This document shows positions 50,401-62,100 of a stretch of 64,000 nt of DNA, in pieces. Position 1 is the first letter of the stretch. Each line of letters starts with the position of its first letter. A program made the translations under genes and the position numbers. Below the pieces are notes generated by a model, which searched no databases, was not told where the DNA came from, and was given only the letters and a program-made list of their open reading frames with translations. Source of the stretch: Echinarachnius parma (Eukaryota; Echinodermata; Echinoidea; Clypeasteroida; Echinarachniidae); assembly GCA_037951105.1 (NCBI GenBank), contig JBAMJV010003962.1, positions 62,001-126,000 on the forward strand, given 5' to 3'.

Positions 50401-53400
50401 CATCAGAACATTTCACTGGATTAGATAATTTATGCTTTAATGCATTGTGTTGGTATACATTTTCCCAGGATGTACAGTACATAATTTATGTTTTCTATAT
50501 ATCTTGTAAATTGTTGTTGTTTTTGTTCTTCTTTAAAATAAAATAAAAAGCTATATCAAAATTCAAAACTTCAGAAGGGGGTTCTTTATATAAGAAAGCT
50601 TGTGATTATGTATGAACAAGTTAATATTACACTTAAATTTACATCATTATTTATAGCAAACATCAGACTGACCAAACAATTCCCTATAAATGTAGAACTT
50701 GTTTTTATTACCCTGGTCATTATTGATGCTGTTCTCAATACCAAATTGATCTTCTGCACCATCTAAACTCTTTGGGGAGCAAACTTATCAATAGCAACAA
50801 TATAGTATCGCACAGACTAATTTATATATGACCAGGGCCCCGTTGCAGAAAGAGATACAATCGATTGTAAGTTGCAATTAATCGTAAGTCAGATCACGTG
50901 TTCTAGATGCGCAAATCTGATTGGTTGAAACGCGTAAATTTTCTGACTTACGATCAATCGTAACTTACAATCGATTGTATCTCTTTCTGCAACTGGGCCC
51001 AGGTATCTATTGGTACTCCGAGTAAGCAGATTTTATGAGAGAATGTAATAGCTTGCTGAAGGGGATGAATGTCTGTGCATCAGTCTTGTGTATTGAACTC
51101 ATGACCTCCTTGTTGGAAGACAACTAGACAAGCACACATCTAATAATACCTCAACATTCAATATCCCTTTTTAGCAATTCCATGAAAATGTCTACCAAAA
51201 CTAACAAAATTAAGTTTGTTGTGGATTTTGTTTTCTTATGATGGTTGATAATGCATGACTTGAACTTTCTGAAACCAGATTTGCTTTTTTGATATTTTGC
51301 CATTTTTGCCCAAAATCTAGACATATTTTGTGAAAAATAAGGGTAATTTGAAACTTATAATATTCATATTATATCTGGATTCATATTAAAAAGCTGAATG
51401 CAAATAATAAATAAGAAGTGAAAATTCACATATAATTTACAAAAATTCTCTCATGTTTCTAGATTTACCCAGAAAAGGCAGGAAGAAATTACATTTTTTC
51501 TCTCTTTGAACAGAAATGTTAGTTGCCCGATCGGGCAACCAAACTAGGCAATTTATGAAATTCTACTTGCCCGATATCAATATATACTTGCCCTGGTCAA
51601 TAGGGCAAGCGCTAGTGTCGAGCCATGTTGTAGTGCAACAAAATTGATCAGTTTAACTTTAAATCAACAATGCAGAACTCATCGAGTCTTCAACTTTTGG
51701 CATGCCAAATCCCAAATCAAACAACGACATTTCATGCCTGTCCTTCTTGCACTTTAGTTTGGCGTCACAGCCCCATTGAATGCAACACTATTTCTCAAAT
51801 ACCAATAAATTTTGTTACAATACATACAGCTAGAGTATGTATTAAAGGGATCTAGTAACTTTGTTGAGATGTGCAAAAACTGATGAATGGTTGATGCAAT
51901 GTATACTGTTGTTATCTCATATGTCCTCAGGGTATTGTGTGAAAATTTCAGGTCAAATGGACAATGTATGGCCAAGTAATGAGCGAAAATGCAAAGTGAT
52001 ATTGGGTGATATTCACCAACTCACTGCATTCACTTTGTACAGGGATGAAAATCTCGCCCGGAGATTTTCTTGTCTAAATACTTCAATCATACATATCTTT
52101 GTAATGAAAGGGAAATTTGAAAAACCGAAAGCTGTCCCATGATTTTATTGTTAATACGAATACAACAAGGTATAAAGGAACCGCTAGAATTACAATTTTA
52201 TTTTGAGGATTTGGACAATGTTACTAAGTCCCTTTAAGTTTAAGCCGTATTAAGTTAGAAATGGGTGCCTCCTATTTATTTTTGGCATGGCCTCGTCTCT
52301 CCGGCCTAGGAATAAAAATAACATGCCGGTGGGTACTGTGGGACTATTGGATGACGTTGTAAGTCTGGTTTGGGCCTGTATTTGAGTGAGCCAGCTTCCT
52401 GCTGCCGGGTCATGCTGGTCTGAGTCATTGTGGACTTGCCCTGCCCTGGCTGGCAAGGAAATAACAATCAGTCACACCATGTACATGTACCTCTCACAGA
52501 TGAGAATCACCCTAAAGACAGATCTATTCATGAGCACTTGTATGCAGTCCAAAGCAGCATTCCAGACAAGAACTCTGGTAAAAGACCATTCGATGTTCAT
52601 CTTTGTTACATATTTTATGTCAAGTAAAGTTCTTGCATAGTGGACATACCCTTCCAAAGACCAAAGACCTGTGACATTGTAGGCCAACCAGACCAAAGAC
52701 CTGACATTGTAGGCCAGCAAGACCAAAGGCCTGTGACATTATAGGCCAGTAAGACCAAGGCCTGTGACATTGTAGGCCAGCAAGACTAAAGCCCGGGGGG
52801 AAGGGCGGAGGGCACTCATGTATATTGTCAATTGGGTATGTAATGTACCGCTTTGAAGACCCCCTTTTCAGGAGCAGATTGCCGCTCTCAAGTGTCTCAT
52901 TGTCTTCCAAAGTAGCCGCTCTATAGACCTATGAATAAATAAGTGTTGGTAGGGTCAGGGATTAATTCCCTGATTCCCTGATTTCAAATGATGTTTAATG
53001 CATGTTTATCATACAGACATATGCTCTCATAAATCCTTAGTCTTGCAGAAATTCTGTCTTGGAGAACATGCCTTTGGTTTACTGGACAGACTCCCACTTG
53101 ACTAAACAGAATAAGCTGACTAGAACTCTGATGTGAGACAATTTGATGTGAACAAATAACAAAATGCACTAATTATATCATACTTACTAATGGACCCCCT
53201 TCCCCAGTTATTGTATTCTTAAGGATGCCCCCTGCCCAACCCCCCCATTAGTTGCACTAAGTCAGATGATTGCTGGTTTATTGCACCAGTCCTCCCACGG
53301 TCCCACCTCTCTGGTGCACAATCAATGCCCTAGGACTGACTCTAGGATTGGAAAAAGAACTGAAGTGAGATCAATTATGTTTGCTGCAGAAATTGTCAAG

Positions 53401-56400
53401 TGCTATATTATTTTATACTTCTATAAATTACATTTTAAATGGCACATTTATAAATTGAATACTTGTGAATACACACAACAATTTATACAGTTGTGTTGCC
53501 AGCAAATATTTGTTTCATTAAATTTCATTTCCAACGTCAGGAATTTTGTGAGCTCTGTAAAATATCTCATTAGAGCCAAATATGTAAACTAAGCCTGAGT
53601 CATGTCGGAATTTTTTTGTTCCGGAATCCGCCGGTGTTGTGCCGGTCGGAATCCGGTATTCCGATAAAAAAAACCTGCCAATGAATGATACAGAACGAAC
53701 ACGCACTAGAAGGTCTGCCATAGCTTCGGCAGCGCAGGCAGGTCCCGCGCTGCGAGACAGGCCAACTCAACTGCCTTGTCCTTGCATTTTTCAAGTTGCA
53801 CTCTTAAAAAGTGCCGAAAAGGAACGAAAATGTAAGATTGTTACGATTCTAGACTATCTCTTATTTTACTTATACGAGAACAATTACCTGCAAAAACAGC
53901 AACAAAAAACCAGAACGTCAATGACGTAGCGCTCATCCGCCATCTCGCAACATCAAATATCGCAAATTTCATGTGGTACACTTTTCAACTGGTCAAAAAA
54001 TAAAAATTGTATGTGCTGGAAGGGACATAAAAATAAAAAATAAAAAAATTAGAGTGAAAAAAAATATAAATTTGACGCCCCGGAAGGGACATGGGAATTT
54101 AATTTAAAAAAATTAATTACAAAAATAAAAATTAAAAAATTAAAAAAATTAAAAAATTAAAAAAATTAAAAAATTAAAAAATTAAAAATTACCATAATTA
54201 ATGAATGGAGAAAAATTTCAAAATTCTGTGTAGAAGTTTAGTGTACCAAAGTTAGCTCTACCAGATAAAGCAAACCAAATCAAAATCGGTCGAGAAATGA
54301 AGGAGAAGAAGCATTTTTTGTGATTTCGAATAAATTTGCATAAATTACCATAGATAATGAATTTCACGATTCTGTGTAGAAGTTTTAAATCCCCCTCCTA
54401 GCCCTATCTTATGAAACAATCAGAATCAAAATCGGTTGAAAAATAACGAAGAAGAAGCATTTTGAAAACTGTGGACGGACGGACGGAAGGACGGACGGAC
54501 GGACGGACGACGGACGCCACGCCATGGCATAAGCTCATCGGGCCCTTCGGGCCGGATGAGCTAAAAATGAGCTGATTATATCTCGAACATTTTCTAACTC
54601 GCTCGGACCTGCATGAACTGAAGCTTGAACATACAACGACACGAATAAGTCAACACTAACACTTCACTTGTATACTTTGCGTGCAGCTTATCGGGTCTTT
54701 TTTCTTACGCGAGATATCCATCCGCCGGGAATTGGGGAATTCCCCAATTCCCGGCGGATGGATATCTCGCGTAAGAAATGAGACCCATAACCTGCACGCA
54801 AAGTATATATGGTGATATGGCGGGCTGTATCGGAGCATGCATTAGTTTAGTACCGGACTGGATGTCAACGTTTGAGAATCGTTTGATATCCATGTGCAGG
54901 TACATGTGTAGTATGATACACGTATGGGTGACATGGTACGACGCGCGCAGCTCTGACTGATAGCTAATAGCAGCTAGCTGCGGGGCGCGCCGGGGTAGCT
55001 AGCTAGTCTACGCGACGTCGATCGTATCGGCTGTCATAATAAACGCAGCGGATTTCTTGTCGTTGTAAGTTGCATTCGACATCGTCTTTCTTGTACTTTT
55101 TTGTCATTTGTTTTCTTCTGATAGTTTTCTACTACAAAATATGAATTTTGGAGGAAAAAGAGGTTTTCCGCGATTTTCATCGGAATACCGGAATGGAGAA
55201 AACAAAACCGGAACACGCACACAACGGACGGATTCCGGTATTCCGTCCGTTCCGACCCAGGCTTAATGTAAACATGGCAATTCTTAGTACCGTATTTGAT
55301 TAGTGAGTACTGATTTTAGTTACTTGTAAACGTTCCAATATTTATCTTGTTAAATTACAAGCATACATGTCCATTATTCATTATAAATACAAATGTACAG
55401 ATCCGTATTTCTGTAAAGTTACTGATGAAAAATTATGTTAAAAGTTTACAGGCCACACGATTAATTCTGTCTAATTTGATGAGGCACGGGAAATGAGTCT
55501 TAATGGAACAACAATTAACACAATGTGTGAATGTGTTGAATGAGCCTACTGATGCCAATACATTGTCAAGTGGCTTCACATGACAGTTTACAGTTAACTT
55601 CCTGGACAGGTCCACCTGAATGTGTTGTTTCCACAACATGTGATCAACAATACTTACATAGCAACCTTTATACAGATTTGTGGCTGAGTTATGCACTTTT
55701 TTAACCCAAATTATGGTGAATACTTTGTTAATGTTTTCCTCTCTTATTTCCCTTTTTTTCTTTTCCACAAAGTACCAAAGTACAATTCCCATGCCTGTTT
55801 TGAATCTATTTTGGGTGTAAATGACATACTGTACCAGCATACTTGTATACTGGGCTAGGCTAGTTGCTGCTTGGCATGATAATGTGTGTGATGCCCGAGT
55901 AACGTACTGATTGTGTAATTCCAGTATTCCACTGAAAATATTCCATAATAAGCTTTAAAAATTAAAGAAGTAGCTAGAATTCTGATGAAAGTAATTCACC
56001 CAGAATATATGTGATTGGTTTATTATTTGGGGTCATATTTTGCAATTCCCATATATCCATTTGAAAAAGGAGAAAATGAATCCAAACACAAGGTATACCA
56101 AGCTCACATTACTTAATAAGTTTATTGCCATGGGTTTGTATTGGTCTCAATCAGCACTTTTGCAGTAGTTGCCACGTATCTGAGGGCTCTAAGAAATCTT
56201 CTTAAGCTGCTGTGAACTACTGACTTGCCCAAGAGGATTCTTTTATACAATGTACAAGTTTGATATACATGGATGCATGGGCTAATTGTTCACTACATAT
56301 CAAAGGGGCAAACACATGTACCTCAAGGTGATTGTACAGAACACTGTATTTAATAATTGTAAGCTGTTTTACTTAAATGATCAAGTAGGATATATCAAAA

Positions 56401-58786
56401 CAAGAATGCAATTACCGTACACGCATGACCCTAAAATGACACAGATCATTTAACCGACACCTCTACATACATAGTACATTTCTGATTTAGATCTCTGTAC
56501 TGATTTTAGTACACAGATTATTATCTTGAACACACAGATCATATCTTCAATTGGACTGACAAGGACTTGAGTCACCTTGCCTGAACAATTCACAAGTAAT
56601 TAATCACAAAGTCATTGAAAATTGAACAATTGGTGCTTTTAAAGACCTGTGTACATTTTTTCAAAATTTTTACAAATATACATGGTAATTTAATCATGTT
56701 CTTCTTTTTTAAAAATCTGTACAGGTGTAATTTTCTATTATCCTACAAAACACAAAAAGTAAGGTCCTTTTACAGTATTGCAGGAGGGCTTCTAATTTGA
56801 CATACAGATTGTATGTTAATTTAACAGAAACTGGGGCTTTACATAATAATACCTTAAAGCCACATTGGTAATTAGAAGTTAGAACCCAGTAAACAGGCAG
56901 TCAAATCTGGTTCAGCAATATTCCTGAACATGAAAGGAGGAAGGGAAATGAATGGATCAAGCAGATCTTGCGACAACCCAACACAATGAGTGAGTGACCC
57001 TGGCTAATATCCCCCTTCCCAAGAAATTGACAGTGACATTGGTTAGCGAGTGGGTGACACACAGTCAAGAGACAGACATGAAGAGAATTAGTGTGGGGTA
57101 ACTAAATCGTTTGGGGAGGGGTGGGTGTATTTCTCCATTTTTATCCGTTTTACCCTGTATAAATGTTCTTTTATTGTATATTAATACTTTCACTAGTTGA
57201 TTGGATTAGTTGCCCTTATCCTCTTCCCTAACCCTCAATTTCACTATTAAATACTTATACAAATTCTACTTGATTCTATCCTCTTACCCTCCCTCAAGGC
57301 TATGTTACTGGACATATTCAAAGAGAGATAACCTATTCTCAGTGTATTTTAGCTAGACTCCTGCTACATGGCATGGATGGGTGTGGTGTGGGGGGGGGGG
57401 GGGGGGGGGGTCATCCCCTATGCCCCATCCTGACACCACCCCCCCCCCCCCCACCCCTTCCTCTATACTGCAGTTACACCACTGCAGGGAGTCATGGAGA
57501 GAGCCTTGCACTACACACGTTGGCAACCTTGCTTTTTGCTCAGGGTACTAACTACGTTGGAGACTCGTGCTGCACTGCACGCATGGATTTGGGATGACGG
57601 CACATGATACGGCCTCAATTATCCTGCAGAGGTGACAGCTATTTTTGGACTGCGACGACACAAGACCATATCACAGTGTTAACTGCCGATTCCTGCAGCC
57701 ACATCTTCATGTGACTAGCCTTACAGTGCCTTACATATTTTCAGTACATTACAACTTCATATTAAATAATGCTGCTGCATGCTATTTAAACCACCCTGAA
57801 TTAATTAAAACCATCATGATCTCATGTAAACCAACCTGATTTTTAAATTAAAATCACCCTGATTTTAATTTTAACTTTGTTTTAAAAACTTAAAGGGATA
57901 GTTGAGTTTTGGTATAGAGGGCGCTACACAAAATAATTTTTTTGTGAGATAATGAAAAACTGAGTGTCAAATTCTATTTAAAGAGCATACAATTTTAATG
58001 ACAGAATAAACTTTATTTGATCAAAATCGGTTCAGAAATGGCTGAAATATCCATAAACATAACCATTTGTAATAATTGTGGGGCCCCACAATTATTCGAT
58101 AATTTTTAACCAGCCGTTAATATATATTTTTTAAATGCTTCCTCTTTTCAAAAATTTACAAAATAGGTTTTTAAATAGTTGTTGATTATCTCTCTATCTA
58201 ATCACTATTTCAACTAAACATCACATGCACAACATTTTATTTAAAATGGTTGAAACCGATGAGGGTTTAGAGAGCACGTACCTCTTGAGTTTTAACGGCT
58301 CTTTTTGAATAACAGGCTGTTACTTAGTCATTAGTAATTTTGTATTCCTTTCGAGCATGGTGGAGTTATAGCTATCAGTTTGTTATGTAATGGTGCAGGT
58401 TTTGGTTACTAAAATTCAGTTTGACCAAACTGTACTCTCTTTACCAGAACTCAACTATCCCTTTAAGTTCAATTGAATTTCATGACAACTTACGTACATG
58501 TGTATCAAATTACAATTTTGGTTATCTGAGCATTAATTTCACGACAAAACTTTAATCCTGTTTCCATTTTAGCTGTGTTATGAAGAAAATGATTTTTCTG
58601 TTGTTACTTCATGTTATTGATAGATCTCGGCCCTGTTGCAGAAAGAGTTATGATAGATTGTATAGTTGAAATTAATTGCTAGTCAGAAAATATGCACCTT
58701 TGAACTAGAGCTGAGTCAAACCGGATATTTTGCATTTCGAATATGAGTCGTGTAAAAACGGTCGGATATCGAATATTCGAAAAAAA

Positions 58787-58835
<49 letters not shown>

Positions 58836-59163
58836 CCATAATTTTTTTAATAAATATTCTGTCCGTTTTTTTTCAATTAGAATCGGCAGTGCAGTGTGAT
58901 GTTAGTGTACAAACTGCTGTCAAGATGAAATACTTTGATATCTCATCATAGATTCTTCTAAATTTGGCACTCACTATACAATCCTCTTACCAAGGCTTTG
59001 GTTTATTATTTGTTTTGTTTATTTGTAATTTATGTAAAATACCTTAACTTTTAACTTTAGCAATATATAAGCAGGGTTCAATGTCCCATTTTCTGATCGA
59101 ATCTATCGAATGGGGATAACAAAATTAAACGGGGAAAAAAAAAAAAAAAAAAAAAAAAAAAAC

Positions 59164-59198
<35 letters not shown>

Positions 59199-62100
59199 CT
59201 TTTTTTTCTTTTTTTTCCCGGATATTCGTATCCGAAAATTTGTATTCGGTATCCGACCTTCACGGTCGGATATCGAATAGCCATTCGATTTGACTCAGCT
59301 CTACTTTGAACCAATCAGATTTTCACATTTAGTCAAATTCTGAATTGCAATTAATTGTAACTTTAACATTTATTGTAACTCATTCTTCAACAGGGCCCTG
59401 CTGATATCTAAGATCCAAATTCTAGCACGTTTAGCATAAATGAAGACAAACAGATAAAAGGGGTTTTGAAACTGTTGGTGTGCTTACCAGGATCATTGGC
59501 CTCTCTCTCTGTATGCTGTAGGTCTGATTCCGTCAGGGCCTGTTCTAGGACAAGGGACAGGAACTTGGCCTGGGTGCCTGACACCCCCTTCAACAGAGAA
59601 TATAGCACCAGGGTCTGCTCGCACTCGTTCCAGTCCTTGAAGCAGGACCAGAGGGCATTGACCTGGTCCCGGAACAGATCTGTGGGCTTCATCATGGCGT
59701 GCAGCGCCGAGGAGTTGTGATGGTGGTGCAGGGATGACCCCTGATGGTTCCCAAGGCTACCGTTGCCTGTGCAGCTGTTGGCGGTGGTGGTGATGGTGGG
59801 CGAGGCGGTGGTGAAGGCTGATCGTGAGTCCACGGCGCTAAGGCTCAGCCGCCGACCGTCATGGCTGAAAGGGTTCCAGTGGTCCACTATGGGGAAAAGG
59901 TTGCTCAGCTGTTGCTGCTCGGGCAGTTTGTGTATTCCTTTCTGTGGGACAAAATCATAACATATACGATAAAAGGATGTTCATTGAAGTTCTATTACAC
60001 CGGAGAGAAAAGAGTACAACATGGATAATTCTATGAGAAACAGGGAAGATAGTGTTTGTGCCACATAGGACAATACAAAGGACATTGGTAAAGGTAGCAC
60101 AAGTGTTAATAGAAGTAGGGGTAGTCGGGTAGTTCCCTAAAATGCCAACATCTCCTTCTTCCTTTGAGCTGGTTTTCTAACTACAGGCATGGAAACATAT
60201 TATATATTTTAATTAAAACTGTCATAAATGTATCACATGGAATATTTTGTTCACAATCCTGATTTAATAAATACCAAACATCTAGTGCAATTAGTTAATT
60301 TTGGAGTACAATAAAATAAGTAAGTTAACTCAATTGGTAACAACTGGTAAATCAAGAATGCAGGATAGCAAAGTTACAGTGTATTGTGTGGGTTCAACCA
60401 TGTGACATCTCCTAGATAGTGCTTTAATCCACATATTCCTATTTCGTACACAGCAGTACCTACTGTAAGTGTAGCCACTTAATGGGATGTATATAACTTG
60501 GTACTCATCTCCCGGGTTAATTCAGGATCAACCATGGCCCCAAGAGAGATGGATCACAAGGTAACTATTACTCGCAGCTGTTTTATAAACTGTGTGACTT
60601 TCCTTTAATTGGAAATCCTCATTCTATTCACTCATTCCCATGGCCAAGTTCTTCTAAGTAACCGCTAGTACATGTATACACGTGTAGGATCTGGATGCCC
60701 ATGAAAATATCAATCTCTTTTGAAGCAATAACATTTTGTAAATCTGTCTTTCTGCATTGCTGTAAAAAGAAAAAACAATGTTTCTAGCTAGGAACTCTAG
60801 CCCCTAAAATGCATACAAATTATAAGTATTTTGCAAGCAAAAAGCAATTTTAAGTAAATATTTTCAGAATGCTTGTTTAATGCAGATAACCTGAAAACGG
60901 CCTTTAAAGATAATATTTCATTTTCTTTCATGCTGCATTCATTGAGATGTAATTGCACGAGATAATTACAGTAACACAACCATATTATTCAAAATTTAAG
61001 TTAAAAATTGAGAGAAACAGATTTGTAATGGGATTATAGTGTGTTGTGAATGTAAACTGATGACTAAAAATCATTTGACATTGAATATTTACATAATCAA
61101 ATGGTCAACATAGTCTTTATATAAATTTATATATGCCAAATAAATTGTATTTGCACATGAAATACCTGCGGAAAGCAGCAGCATGAAATTAGCAATGCAT
61201 AGAGTCACAAGAGTAGACAAACAATGGCAAAATCCTGATTTTGCCCAGATATAAAGTGAACATGTACTGTACAGTCAACTGAAAAGGGAATCCAGTGCTA
61301 GCATTTTTGCTTAAGTCTGTTACTGATAAGTGTATAATTCCTGCCACTTCTAGTCATATATTTGCTCATGGTATCACTAATAATGAAAATAATGATCAAT
61401 GAATGTGATTTACCACTGAAGGCTGTCATGTTTTCCAACTGTACCATAATATGAAATGTCATCTGAGCATGCACAAACAAAAGCTGGTTATGTAACCACT
61501 GACATGGCAGCAGACTCCACAATACGGGTTAAGTGGACTGCTTTTATTTGTGCACCCTCAGATGATGTTTCATACGGTACAGTTCAAAAACATGGCAGCC
61601 TCCAGTGGTAATTAAAAAAACATATGATAACGGTCTAAAAAAAAACATTAATAATTTCCATTATTAGTGATACCCACAGGGAAACATAATGTACAACTAT
61701 ATTGCTTTTCTCTGCAAGGGATTACCTTAGTTGCCTCTAGATGTAAGTTGGCTGTTTATAAAGATGGCCCCTAAGACAGGTTTAACACTCTACTATTTCT
61801 TGTCCAAAGCTGTTATTTAAAGGCATATATGCGTGGGTTAATAGACGCGTGGATCCATCTTGCGCACTTTTACGCACGGTACGTAATCCCCATTGGCTCA
61901 GTTATAAGTAGCGATCGCAAACTGTCCCACTTCCGAATGCCCGAGTCAAAAATTCATCAAAAATAGTCGCGTTCGGAATGTTTGTACTAGTCGAATGGAG
62001 ATCCATCAGAGATGTTTACGAGCGAAAATATCACGTAACACGCTTAACCGCAACCGACAGCGTGAGAAATTTGTTTGCTGCATGCAATTTCATAAGAAGG

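Larger units (their letters stand above)
53590..55265 (+). mobile_element. hAT-like element, about 1.7 kb, with nested insertions
   Basis: Ends TAAGCCTGAGTCATGTCGG and CCGACCCAGGCTTA, with perfect 8-bp TSD ATGTAAAC at 53582-53589 and 55266-55273. Sub-terminal inverted phrases GGAATCCGG / CCGGTATTCCG. Contains family G copy 2 (53908-54567) and a zero-loop palindrome (54671-54808). No transposase frame found. Confidence 0.9.

Noticed and set aside
53590-55265. Autonomous transposon with transposase
   Set aside because: No DDE or BED-type reading frame seen; only ends, nested repeat and palindrome.
55433-55840. 135-aa minus ORF
   Set aside because: No domain, no splice or start support; isolated in a SAMD4 intron. 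It could not be excluded but is not supported.
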